Positions 1-6,736 of a stretch of DNA of 7,694 bases are shown here, in pieces (position 1 is the stretch's first letter; each line of letters begins with the position of its first letter). The notes under the pieces were generated by a model. That model was not told the origin of the DNA and made no database searches. It saw nothing but the letters and a program-made list of their open reading frames with translations. The DNA is from Pseudomonadota bacterium (GTDB lineage: Bacteria > Pseudomonadota > Gammaproteobacteria > Burkholderiales > Burkholderiaceae_D): NCBI GenBank assembly GCA_023391395.1, contig JAEWBA010000130.1, forward strand, positions 1 to 7,694. The letters are read 5' to 3'. A program made the translations under genes and the position numbers.

Positions 1-1038
1 GCCCTGCACGGGCGCGAAGTGCTGGTGCTGGAAGCGCACGCCGTAATCGGCATGGAGACCAGTTCGCGCAACAGCGAAGTGATTCATGCTGGACTCTATT
101 ATCCCGAGGGTAGCCTGAAGGCGCGCCTGTGCGTGGCGGGTCGGGATGCGCTCTATGCCTACTGCACCGCGCGCTCCATCCCGCATCGCCGCTGCGGCAA
201 GCTGGTGGTCGCCACATCCCATGCGCAGGAACCGACGCTGGAACAAATCGCCGCACAGGCGCGCGCAAATGCCTGTCATGAGGTGACTCTTCTGAGCGCC
301 CGCGAAGCGCGCGCGCTCGAGTCCGAGCTTTCCTGCACTGCCGCCCTGCACTCGCCGCTTACCGGGATCATCGATAGCCATGCCTACATGCTGGCGCTGC
401 AAGCCGATGCGCAAGCCGCGGGCGCCTTGTTCGCCTTCGGCAGCAAGGTCGTCGGCGGGCAGACGACGCACGGCGGCATTGCACTGAAAGTAAGCACTGG
501 AAGTGAGGTCGAGACCGATATCCAGGCTTCCATCGTCATCAATTGCGCAGGCCTGTGGGCGCCGCGCACGGCCATGGGCATTGCAGGCCTTGATCGAGCC
601 GACATTCCAAGCGCGTATTTCGCCAAGGGAAACTACTTTTCCCTGCGCGGCAGGAGCCCGTTTTCGCGCCTGATCTATCCTGTTCCCCAGCCGGGCGGAC
701 TGGGCGTGCACCTGACCCTGGATCTTGCCGGACAAGCGCGCTTCGGCCCCGATGTCGAGTGGCTGGACGAAGAGCACCTCGGGTACGCCGTGGATGCATC
801 GCGCGTCGACGCTTTCTACGGCGCCATCCGTGCGTACTGGCCGGGCCTGCCGGACGCGGCCCTGCTGCCGGCCTATGCCGGCATCCGGCCGAAAACCCAT
901 GCGCCCGGGGCAGCGGCCGGCGATTTCCTGTTCGCATCGCACGGCAGCCCACATTATCTTGGCCTGTACGGCATCGAGTCGCCCGGCCTCACTGCCTCGC
1001 TGGCCATCGCCGAGTACGTGCGGACGCTGATCGCTTAA
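1..1038 (+). CDS. FAD-dependent oxidoreductase, LhgO/DAO-like (N-terminus outside window)
   Basis: The frame is open from base 1 and runs 345 codons to TAA at 1036-1038. The first residues (ALHGREVLVLEA) look like the second beta strand of a Rossmann FAD-binding fold ending in the acidic residue that binds the ribose. The GxGxxG loop, roughly 25 residues upstream, therefore lies outside the window, and an internal GTG at 19 is not the real start. The family-typical SSRNSEVIHAG block is at fragment residues about 21-31. A C-terminal GIRPK block is at about 294, and GIESPGLTAS, which closes the FAD site in L-2-hydroxyglutarate oxidase-like proteins, is at about 324. No membrane segment is seen. 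By family, it oxidises a 2-hydroxy acid or an amine with FAD; the substrate cannot be read from the sequence. It precedes nnrDE on the same strand by 85 bp. The family is confident, the exact reaction is not. Confidence 0.85.
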   Translation, partial: ALHGREVLVLEAHAVIGMETSSRNSEVIHAGLYYPEGSLKARLCVAGRDALYAYCTARSIPHRRCGKLVVATSHAQEPTLEQIAAQARANACHEVTLLSAREARALESELSCTAALHSPLTGIIDSHAYMLALQADAQAAGALFAFGSKVVGGQTTHGGIALKVSTGSEVETDIQASIVINCAGLWAPRTAMGIAGLDRADIPSAYFAKGNYFSLRGRSPFSRLIYPVPQPGGLGVHLTLDLAGQARFGPDVEWLDEEHLGYAVDASRVDAFYGAIRAYWPGLPDAALLPAYAGIRPKTHAPGAAAGDFLFASHGSPHYLGLYGIESPGLTASLAIAEYVRTLIA

Positions 1039-1064
1039 GCCGCTGCAGCCCGATTTTTTTTGCC

Positions 1065-1093
1065 ATGACGAGGCCAACGCCTTGGCATAGAAT
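1065..1093 (+). promoter_or_regulatory. Candidate sigma70 promoter for nnrDE
   Basis: A -10-like TAGAAT (5 of 6 to consensus) lies at 1088-1093. ATGACG (4 of 6 to TTGACA) lies at 1065-1070, with a 17-bp spacer. Transcription would begin near 1100, giving a leader of about 24 nt before the nnrDE ATG. The T8 run at 1054-1061 just upstream is an AT-rich flank. The -35 match is modest, so nnrDE could also be reached by readthrough from the oxidoreductase gene. Confidence 0.4.
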
Positions 1094-1123
1094 CAATTCA
1101 GCTCGTCCCGCCTCCGTCTTGCC

Positions 1124-2659
1124 ATGCCCAATCATTCCCTTTCTCCAAGCACCGCCCTGTACTCGATCGCCGAGATCCGCGCCATTGAGCATGCGGCACA
1201 GGCTGCCCTGCCGCCATTCACGCTGATGTCGCGCGCCGGCGCGGCGGCGGCAAGACTGGCACGGCAGTTGGCAGGTAACTCCGGCGACGGCATCCTGTTC
1301 CTGGCCGGCCCCGGCAACAATGGGGGTGATGCGTTGGAAGCATCCTATTGCCTCGCACGGGAAGGACTGCCGGCTTCGGTGCTGCTGTTCGCCGACCCGG
1401 CCCGGCAAACATCCGACACCCGCCAGGCATTGCTGCATGCCCAAAGCGCCGGCGTGCGCTTCGCCGATCCGGCACGTTGGCCCGAAGTATTGAATGAACG
1501 CTGGGCGCTTGTGGTCGATGGCTTGTTCGGCATCGGCCTCGCACGCCCAATCGACGACAAACTGCGGCCCCTGGTCACAACCGTCAACGCTCTACCCTGG
1601 CCAGTGCTTGCGCTGGATGTGCCAAGCGGTTTCGACGCCGACACCGGTACCATCGTCGGGCCGGACGGAGTGGCCGTGCGCGCTAGCCATACCATCACCT
1701 TCATCGGCAACAAGCCCGGCCTGCATACCGGATATGGACGCGACCATGCCGGCACCGTGCTGGTCGATACGCTCGATATCAACGCTGCATTGTTCCAACC
1801 CGCCGCCATGCAATTGAATGGCGTAGGCGCATTCGCGGCCTGCCTGCGCGCACGCGATCAGAATACGCACAAGGGCAGCTTCGGCGACGTGACCATTGCC
1901 GGCGGCGCACGCGGGATGGCCGGTGCGGTGATTCTGGCAGCGCGTGCCGCGGCCAGATGTGGCGCGGGCCGCGTGTTCGCCGCCTTCCTCGGCGAGGCGC
2001 CAGCCTACGACAGCCTGCAGCCGGAATTGATGTGTCGCGCGGCGGCCGAACACGACTTCGGCACGGGAGCCGTCGTTGCCGGCCCCGGCCTCGGCACCTC
2101 GCCGCAGGCGCATGAACTGCTGATGCGTGTGCTGGCCGCCCAGAATCCGCTCATCCTCGACGCCGACGCACTCAATCTCATCGCCTCCGAGCAAGGCCTG
2201 CGTCACAGGCTGACGCAACGCCAGGGCAGTACGATGATTACGCCGCATCCTCTTGAAGCGGCACGTCTGCTTGGCACGAGCAGCGCCCGCGTGCAGTCGG
2301 ACCGCATAGCGGCGGCGCGTGAATTGGCGGATGGCCTGCGCGCAGTCACTGTTCTGAAAGGTTCAGGCACCGCGATCGCTTTGCCTAACGGCCGTGTGTA
2401 CGTGAACACGACCGGCAATCCGGCACTGGCCACGGCCGGCACCGGGGATGTGCTGGCTGGAATGTGCGGTGCCTTGCTGGCACAGGGCTGGCCTGCCCCA
2501 CAAGCGGCCTGCGGCGCCGTCTGGCTGCATGGGCGCGCCGCCGACATGCTGGTCGATCAGGGACAGGGGCCGATAGGGCTGGTGGCAAGCGAACTGCTTT
2601 CCGAAGTGCGCAAGGCACTCAACCAGCTCGTGCGCGAGCACGGCAGAGCAAGCGCGTGA
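1124..2659 (+). CDS. nnrDE: Bifunctional NAD(P)H-hydrate epimerase / ADP-dependent NAD(P)H-hydrate dehydratase
   Basis: This 511-residue cytosolic repair enzyme is a fusion of two domains. The N-terminal YjeF_N epimerase domain (about 14-225) interconverts R- and S-NAD(P)HX. It shows GPGNNGGD at 62-69, VDGLFGIGL at 131-139 and [12 protein letters not shown] at 164-175. The C-terminal ribokinase-like dehydratase domain (about 240-505) uses ADP to turn S-NADPHX back into NADPH. It shows HKGSFG at 249-254, GPGLG at 320-324, DADALN at 346-351, [11 protein letters not shown] at 373-383 and the anion-hole/catalytic GTGD at 439-442. The length fits the usual fused bacterial form. The ATG at 1124 is chosen because conserved sequence begins soon after it and the next Met is residue 35. 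No clear Shine-Dalgarno precedes it, so initiation may be weak or on a near-leaderless transcript. The epimerase loop reads GGDAL rather than the commoner GGDGL, a mild variation. Confidence 0.95.
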   Translation: MPNHSLSPSTALYSIAEIRAIEHAAQAALPPFTLMSRAGAAAARLARQLAGNSGDGILFLAGPGNNGGDALEASYCLAREGLPASVLLFADPARQTSDTRQALLHAQSAGVRFADPARWPEVLNERWALVVDGLFGIGLARPIDDKLRPLVTTVNALPWPVLALDVPSGFDADTGTIVGPDGVAVRASHTITFIGNKPGLHTGYGRDHAGTVLVDTLDINAALFQPAAMQLNGVGAFAACLRARDQNTHKGSFGDVTIAGGARGMAGAVILAARAAARCGAGRVFAAFLGEAPAYDSLQPELMCRAAAEHDFGTGAVVAGPGLGTSPQAHELLMRVLAAQNPLILDADALNLIASEQGLRHRLTQRQGSTMITPHPLEAARLLGTSSARVQSDRIAAARELADGLRAVTVLKGSGTAIALPNGRVYVNTTGNPALATAGTGDVLAGMCGALLAQGWPAPQAACGAVWLHGRAADMLVDQGQGPIGLVASELLSEVRKALNQLVREHGRASA

Positions 2660-2665
2660 AGGCGT

Positions 2666-3349
2666 TCAGGCGAGGCGGCCGGCCGCTATCGTAATCTTGC
2701 GCTGGCAGCGCGCGGCGATGGAAGGATCGTGCGTCACCAGCACCAGTGTCGAGCCGCGTTCCTGGTTCAGCTCGAACATCAGCTTGATGACGGATTCGCC
2801 GGTGGCTGCATCCAGGCTGCCGGTCGGTTCGTCGGCGAACAGCAGCGGCGGTTCGGTTACGAAAGCGCGCGCTAAGGCCACGCGCTGCTGTTCGCCGCCG
2901 GAGAGAAACCTGGGGTAATGCCGCAGTCGGCTCGACAAGCCGACCCGCCCCAGCATGACTTCTGCCTTTTCCCGCGCACGCTCGTCGCGCCGCAATTCAA
3001 GCGGAAGCATGACGTTTTCCAGAGCGTTCAGGTGCCCTAGCAACTGGAAGGACTGGAAAACGAATCCGAGCTTGGCCTGGCGCAAACCGGCACGGCCATC
3101 CTCGTCGAGCGAGAAGATGTCCACGCCGTCCAGTCTGACCGTTCCTTCGGTCGGCGTATCCAGGCCTGCCAGCAATCCAAGCAGAGTCGACTTGCCGGAA
3201 CCCGATGCGCCGACGATGGCCAGCGTCTCCCCCTGGTGCACGGTAAAATCGACGCCTTGCAGAATGGTCAGCTCGCCGGTCGCGTCGGAAACGCGCTTGC
3301 TGAGCTGAACGACTTCAATGGCAGTGGCACGTGTGAAAGGATCTCGCAT
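2666..3349 (-). CDS. ybbA: ABC transporter ATP-binding protein, YbbA/LolD type
   Basis: This 227-residue ATPase subunit carries every nucleotide-binding motif: Walker [10 protein letters not shown] at 47-55, Q-loop Gln99 in FVFQSFQLL, signature [14 protein letters not shown] at 149-162, Walker B LLFADEP at 169-175 with catalytic Glu174, D-loop SLD at 178-180 and H-loop His207. FVFQSFQLL and the overall length match the MacB/LolD/FtsE group, whose members power FtsX-like permeases rather than solute pores. Divergence from tesA is also the arrangement of ybbA in Escherichia coli, which supports the name. The ATG at 3349 is the only Met before residue 113 and aligns within a few residues of E. 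coli YbbA; its Shine-Dalgarno is poor. In E. coli a large permease, YbbP, follows ybbA. Here the gene meets the tail of nnrDE after 6 bp, so the partner must be elsewhere or absent. The transported substrate is unknown. Confidence 0.9.
   Translation of the reverse strand: MRDPFTRATAIEVVQLSKRVSDATGELTILQGVDFTVHQGETLAIVGASGSGKSTLLGLLAGLDTPTEGTVRLDGVDIFSLDEDGRAGLRQAKLGFVFQSFQLLGHLNALENVMLPLELRRDERAREKAEVMLGRVGLSSRLRHYPRFLSGGEQQRVALARAFVTEPPLLFADEPTGSLDAATGESVIKLMFELNQERGSTLVLVTHDPSIAARCQRKITIAAGRLA
3336..3341 (+). promoter_or_regulatory. Shine-Dalgarno supporting the upstream tesA start
   Basis: AAAGGA sits 6 bases before the ATG at 3348. It lies on the strand opposite ybbA codons 3-5, so it could be accidental. 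It is nonetheless clearly better than what precedes the alternative ATG at 3381, where only a G-rich CGGCGG lies 4 bases upstream. Confidence 0.45.
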
Positions 3350-4010
3350 GCGGGGTAATCTTTGGAAATTCGGCGGGGGAATGAGAAATGTGACGCGGCT
3401 GCTTCAGTGCGCGCTCCTCCTGACAATCGCACTCCTGTCCGCGAGCGCTCATTCTGCATCAAAAACCATCCTTGTGCTCGGCGACAGCCTGTCGGCGGAA
3501 TACGGGTTGAGCCGCGGCAGTGGATGGGTGGCATTGCTGGAAAAACGAATCCAAGAGGCAAACATCGAGGCCGAGATCGTCAATGCCAGCATCAGCGGCG
3601 AGACCACCAGCGGCGGCCGTTCGCGCCTGCCGGCTTTGCTGCAGCGACATCGTCCCGACATCGTGATTCTCGAGCTGGGCGCCAACGATGGCTTACGCGG
3701 ACTGACCCTGGCTTCGGCGGAAGCGAATTTGAAAGCCATGGTTGCTGATGCGCAGAAGTCCGGCGCCAAGGTGCTACTGGTAGGCATGCAAATCCCTCCC
3801 AACTATGGCCGCGACTATGCAAGCAAGTTCGCCTCCATGTTCGGTAAGGTCGCCAAGGACACCAAGGCCGCCCTGGCTCCGTTTCTTCTGGAAGGCGTCG
3901 CCACCGATCCGCAGCTCTTTCAAGCCGATCGCATCCACCCCACCTCGGCTGCGCAGCCGAAGATGCTCGACAATGTGTGGCCTTACCTGAAACCGATGCT
4001 CGTAAAATGA
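3348..4010 (+). CDS. tesA: Secreted SGNH-family arylesterase / acyl-CoA thioesterase I
   Basis: This GDSL/SGNH hydrolase cleaves acyl esters and thioesters in the periplasm. From the ATG at 3348 it has 220 residues. Block I GDSLSAEYG holds the nucleophile Ser47, NASISGET holds oxyanion Gly84, GANDGLRG holds Asn113, and DRIHP supplies Asp194 and His197. The signal peptide has a basic stretch followed by a hydrophobic core CALLLTIALL and a small-residue SASAHSA cleavage region. If cut after HSA, Ser falls at mature position 10, as in E. coli TesA. The start is uncertain. The ATG at 3348 has a good Shine-Dalgarno but gives a long n-region. The ATG at 3381 gives a conventional signal peptide of about 26 residues and a 209-residue protein. 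The gene diverges from ybbA, and any promoter must lie inside the ybbA coding region. A strong terminator follows immediately. Confidence 0.92.
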   Translation: MRGNLWKFGGGMRNVTRLLQCALLLTIALLSASAHSASKTILVLGDSLSAEYGLSRGSGWVALLEKRIQEANIEAEIVNASISGETTSGGRSRLPALLQRHRPDIVILELGANDGLRGLTLASAEANLKAMVADAQKSGAKVLLVGMQIPPNYGRDYASKFASMFGKVAKDTKAALAPFLLEGVATDPQLFQADRIHPTSAAQPKMLDNVWPYLKPMLVK

Positions 4011-4042
4011 AAAAAGCCGCTCTTACGTAGAGCGGCTTTTTT
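4010..4042. terminator. Bidirectional intrinsic terminator between tesA and ppiD
   Basis: GCCGCTCT (4016-4023) pairs perfectly with AGAGCGGC (4029-4036) around the 5-nt loop TACGT. Six A on the left (4010-4015) pair with six T on the right (4037-4042), so a U-tract follows the stem in either direction. It begins at the last base of the tesA stop codon and lies 40 bp beyond the ppiD stop, so it serves both convergent genes. A small GCCGG/CCGGC hairpin (4055-4070) sits between it and ppiD, without a T-tract. Confidence 0.93.
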
Positions 4043-4082
4043 CGGAGCACAGTTGCCGGCACAAACCGGCCTTGACATAGCC

Positions 4083-6017
4083 TTACTGGCTGTCCGTGTC
4101 CCTTTCCCTACCGATCGCCTTCTCGCCCGCCGGCGTCACCTCGACCTTGGCTTCCTTCTTCAGCGCTTCGATATAGGCAAAGGTCTCCTGCTGGGCCAGG
4201 GCACTCGCAATTTGTTGCTGTTCCGCCTGGCGCCGCGCCTCGTCAGTTTTGGCAGGCTGCGACACCTTGGTGATGCGATAAATGCCATAGCCATTGCCCG
4301 ACAATTCCGCGCCGACATACACCGGCAGCTTCGAGCTATCGGCCTTCATCACCGCTGGCACGGCTGCGGCATCGATCGCCTGCGGCTTGACACGCGAAAC
4401 CGTCTTGGGCGCACCGAAACCCGCGGCCCCATCCTTGGCCTTGAGTTCGGCGAGGCGCGCTTCGCCGGCCTCTTTGGCCAGCCGTGCCGCTTCTTCCTGC
4501 GTCACGCGCTCCTGTACCACCCCACGCACTTCCTCGAAGGGGCGCTTGGTGACAGGCTTGTACTCGACCACGCGGCCGGCAATCAGGGTACTCGGCGCCA
4601 CTTCCACCGCCTCGGTATTGCGCTTGTTCTTCAAGCTGTCGTCCGTGAATAGCGCGCTCAGGAACTTGGCGTTGTTGTACTGTGCATTCGGAGGCAGCGC
4701 GGGGTTCGGATTGCGCGTCACATGCGATGCCGTCTGGATCGTCAGCTTGAGCTTGTCGGCCACCGGCTGCAGGCTTTCCGATTGCTCGTAGACAGTATTG
4801 GTGAAGACTTCGGCCATTTCCGAGAATTTCTTGCCTGCCTGCTGTTTCTTGATCTCGGCCGCGATCTCGTCCTTGACTTCCTCAAGCGGTTTGACCGCCC
4901 CGGGCTTGATACCGGTGAGTCGGATGATGTGATAGCCGAAGTCGCTCTGCACCACGCCGCTGATTTCACCTTCCTTCAGGCTGAAGACGGCGTCCTCGAA
5001 AGGCTTGACCATCATGCCCTTGCTGAAATAATCGAGATCGCCACCGCGCGACGCAGAGCCGGGGTCCTGCGAATTTTCCTTCGCCAGCTTGGCGAAGTCG
5101 CCGGGATTGGCGCGCAATTGCGCCAGCAGCTTTTCCGCCTTCGCCTTGGCGGCGGCCTTGTCCGCCTCGGAAGCGTCCTTGCCTGCGGAGATCAGGATGT
5201 GGCTGGCACGGCGCTGCTCCTCGGTGGAGTAATGCTGCTTATTTTGCTCATAGTAGGACTTGATATCTGCATCGCTGACGCTGATCTGGTCGGCAATGGC
5301 CTTGCTGTCAAGGACCACGTATTCGATCCGGGCTTGCTCCGGCACTTCGAACTGGCGGCCATTCTTTTCGTAATAGGCCTTCAGCATCTCGTCGCTAATC
5401 TTGACCTTGGAAGCGAAGTCGGCCGGCTTGAACACCAGCTCCTGCACTTCCCGTTCCTGGTCATTCAGGTCGGACAGGCGCGCGGCCAGCGACTTCGGCG
5501 CAAAGGCGCTGCCCTGGATTGCCGAGCTGACCTGCTGTTGCGCCAGATCCTGGCGCAGACCGGCTTCATACATGGCGGGCGTCATACCCTGCATGGCCAG
5601 CAGCGACTTGTAGCGCTCGTTGTCGAACTTGCCGTCCGCCGTGGTCAGGCCGGGCGTCGAAAGAATAGTGTCGCGCAAGGTCTGGTCCGATACCGAGAGC
5701 CGCTTTTCAGCCGCTTTAGTCGCCAGCACGCGCTGGACGATCAGGCTATCCATGATGCTCCGGCGTGCCTCGGGGGTATCGAACATCTTCGGATCGAACT
5801 GCGGGCCGAACATTTGCCGCAAGCGATCCATTTGCTGACGCTGCGCCGCATCGAACTCTTGCTGCTTGATGCCGTGGCCGGCCACCTTGGCCAAGGCATT
5901 GTCGCCCTCGCGAAAGCGCGTATAGCCTTCCAGGCCGAAGAACGCAAACGAGGGAAAGATGAACAGCAGCAGGACAAACTGCATCAAGCGCTGATGAGTG
6001 CGGATGAAATCAAACAT
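4083..6017 (-). CDS. ppiD: Periplasmic folding chaperone / parvulin-type peptidyl-prolyl isomerase, PpiD-like
   Basis: This 644-residue protein has the PpiD plan. A short basic N-terminus is followed by one membrane anchor (about 12-28, LMQFVLLLFIFPSFAFF). Next comes a SurA-N-like chaperone region (about 35-225), a parvulin domain (about 266-370), and a long alpha-helical C-terminal chaperone part ending in a charged tail. It should sit in the inner membrane, facing the periplasm, and help newly exported envelope proteins fold near the Sec translocon. The parvulin domain keeps classical motifs: SHILI with His273, SQDPGSA, GGDLDYF (325-331), GMMVKPFE and FGYHII with His363. The ATG at 6017 is supported by GAGGT and AGG elements at 6025-6032. 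It follows lon, hupB and two tRNA genes on the same strand. The terminator just upstream implies its own promoter within about 45 bp, or readthrough; I could not identify a convincing one. Confidence 0.94.
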   Translation of the reverse strand: MFDFIRTHQRLMQFVLLLFIFPSFAFFGLEGYTRFREGDNALAKVAGHGIKQQEFDAAQRQQMDRLRQMFGPQFDPKMFDTPEARRSIMDSLIVQRVLATKAAEKRLSVSDQTLRDTILSTPGLTTADGKFDNERYKSLLAMQGMTPAMYEAGLRQDLAQQQVSSAIQGSAFAPKSLAARLSDLNDQEREVQELVFKPADFASKVKISDEMLKAYYEKNGRQFEVPEQARIEYVVLDSKAIADQISVSDADIKSYYEQNKQHYSTEEQRRASHILISAGKDASEADKAAAKAKAEKLLAQLRANPGDFAKLAKENSQDPGSASRGGDLDYFSKGMMVKPFEDAVFSLKEGEISGVVQSDFGYHIIRLTGIKPGAVKPLEEVKDEIAAEIKKQQAGKKFSEMAEVFTNTVYEQSESLQPVADKLKLTIQTASHVTRNPNPALPPNAQYNNAKFLSALFTDDSLKNKRNTEAVEVAPSTLIAGRVVEYKPVTKRPFEEVRGVVQERVTQEEAARLAKEAGEARLAELKAKDGAAGFGAPKTVSRVKPQAIDAAAVPAVMKADSSKLPVYVGAELSGNGYGIYRITKVSQPAKTDEARRQAEQQQIASALAQQETFAYIEALKKEAKVEVTPAGEKAIGRERDTDSQ

Positions 6018-6063
6018 GATGAAACCTACCTCGGACAGGCCGCGACTATCTTCATCGCATATG

Positions 6064-6093
6064 AAAAAAGGCGAACTCGCGTTCGCCTTTTTT
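6064..6093 (-). terminator. Intrinsic terminator of the tRNA-Val/tRNA-Asp transcript
   Basis: AAAAAAGGCGAAC (6064-6076) pairs perfectly with GTTCGCCTTTTTT (6081-6093) around the loop TCGC. On the minus strand the stem ends in a six-U run. It lies 4 bp beyond the 3' CCA of tRNA-Asp and about 47 bp before the ppiD start. The symmetry means it could also stop plus-strand transcription. Confidence 0.9.
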
Positions 6094-6097
6094 GTTT

Positions 6098-6174
6098 TGG
6101 CGGAGTGGACGGGACTCGAACCCGCGACCCCCGGCGTGACAGGCCGGTATTCTAACCGACTGAACTACCACTCC
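6098..6174 (-). tRNA. tRNA-Asp (anticodon GUC)
   Basis: Read on the minus strand this is a complete 77-nt cloverleaf with encoded CCA at 6098-6100. The acceptor strands GGAGTGG (6168-6174) and CCACTCC pair fully. The D-loop contains AGTCGGTTAGA, the anticodon loop CTGTCAC places GTC at 6138-6140, and the T-arm has GGTTCGAGTCC. It lies 24 bp after tRNA-Val on the same strand and is followed at once by a terminator, so the two are almost certainly co-transcribed. Confidence 0.97.
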
Positions 6175-6198
6175 TGAAACTCTTTTGATTGGCTGGTT

Positions 6199-6274
6199 TG
6201 GTGGGTGCTGAGAGGCTCGAACTCCCGACCTACGCCTTGTAAGGGCGCCGCTCTACCAACTGAGCTAAGCACCC
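6199..6274 (-). tRNA. tRNA-Val (anticodon UAC)
   Basis: Read on the minus strand this is a 76-nt cloverleaf beginning GGGTGCTTAGCTCAG and ending GCACCCACCA, with CCA encoded at 6199-6201. The acceptor stem GGGTGCT/AGCACCC pairs fully. The anticodon loop CTTACAA gives TAC at 6239-6241, and the T-loop is GTTCGAGCC. It is first of a two-tRNA unit with tRNA-Asp. It starts 89 bp after the hupB stop codon, in a gap with no clear intrinsic terminator, so co-transcription with hupB is possible. Confidence 0.97.
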
Positions 6275-6308
6275 CGATAAACACTCAGCCAGCCAATTCG
6301 CAATGTTT

Positions 6309-6356
6309 GTCACCACATCGCAAAGATCGTCATTCTACAACATCTTTATCGGTGAC
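6309..6356. repeat. Nested inverted repeat between hupB and tRNA-Val
   Basis: Two nested inverted repeats share a centre. GTCACC (6309-6314) pairs with GGTGAC (6351-6356), and AAAGAT (6322-6327) pairs with ATCTTT (6342-6347). Together they form an imperfect hairpin of 12 pairs with an asymmetric internal loop and a 14-nt apical loop. On the minus strand it is followed by AAACATT, not a U-run, so it is not a standard terminator. It could be a structured hupB 3' end or a tRNA-precursor processing element. Confidence 0.4.
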
Positions 6357-6363
6357 GCACTAT

Positions 6364-6636
6364 TTAGTTAACCGCATCCTTCAGTGCTTTGCCGGGGCGG
6401 AACTTCGGCACCTTGGCTGCCTTGATCTTGATCGCATCGCCGGTACGCGGATTGCGGCCGGTGCGCGCTGCGCGCTTGCCGACCGAGAAAGTACCAAAGC
6501 CCACCAGGGTCACGGTGCCGCTCTTCTTCAAAGTAGTGGTGACTGCACCGATCAGCGAGTCAAGCGCGCGCGTGGCAGCTGCCTTGGAGATGTCCGCGGA
6601 CTTGGCAATATGATCGATCAATTCGGTTTTATTCAC
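6364..6636 (-). CDS. hupB: DNA-binding protein HU
   Basis: This 90-residue nucleoid protein binds and bends DNA without strong sequence preference, as a dimer. It begins [20 protein letters not shown] and has the helical dimerisation half followed by the [13 protein letters not shown] strand. The beta-arm signature [12 protein letters not shown] carries the conserved RNP motif whose proline intercalates into DNA. The end, [16 protein letters not shown], is standard for HU. The start is a GTG (6634-6636), with Shine-Dalgarno AGGGGG ending 6 bases upstream. The frame remains open a further 12 codons to a TTG, but that extension does not match HU. It sits downstream of lon, as in enterobacteria, with its own strong promoter. 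Confidence 0.97.
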   Translation of the reverse strand: MNKTELIDHIAKSADISKAAATRALDSLIGAVTTTLKKSGTVTLVGFGTFSVGKRAARTGRNPRTGDAIKIKAAKVPKFRPGKALKDAVN

Positions 6637-6642
6637 GTAGGG

Positions 6643-6649
6643 CCCCCTC
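6643..6649 (-). promoter_or_regulatory. Shine-Dalgarno fixing the hupB GTG start
   Basis: On the minus strand GAGGGGG lies 6 bases before the GTG. It overlaps a GGGCCC palindrome (6640-6645). It decides the non-ATG start, which is also where homology to HU begins. Confidence 0.75.
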
Positions 6650-6736
6650 GATAAGGTTAAATTCGTCGGCAACGCTGTTGTTCATTGTTGTGGCAACGGA
6701 TGCATTGCATATTGCAGCTGGAAAACTGCAGCCAGT

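Noticed and set aside
1039..1064. Possible terminator (GCTGCAGC followed by eight T) after the oxidoreductase gene
   Set aside because: The palindrome has no room for a stable loop and is separated from the T-run by CCGA, so it is too weak to call as an intrinsic terminator.
4053..4652. 199-codon plus-strand frame opposite the ppiD 3' end
   Set aside because: Shadow frame of a GC-rich gene, with no recognisable domain and no ribosome-binding site; it starts right beside the bidirectional terminator.
4722..6155. 477-codon open frame on the plus strand opposite ppiD
   Set aside because: It is antisense to a clearly recognised ppiD and has a repetitive Leu/Arg/Gly-rich shadow composition. Its end (GGVDGTRTRDPRRDR) is simply a translation across tRNA-Asp, a familiar mis-annotation artefact.
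6275..6314. GTGACA or TTGCGA as a -35 for tRNA-Val
   Set aside because: No acceptable -10 lies at 16-18 bp. For TTGCGA the implied start would fall within or at the edge of the mature tRNA.
6205..6654. 149-codon plus-strand frame starting inside tRNA-Val
   Set aside because: The first residues (MLRGSNSRPTPCKGAALPT) translate the tRNA-Val gene, and the rest is antisense to hupB. It shows no protein-family features.
6637..6672. 12-codon N-terminal extension of HU from a TTG
   Set aside because: HU homology starts exactly at the GTG with its AGGGGG site, and the extension includes the Shine-Dalgarno itself.
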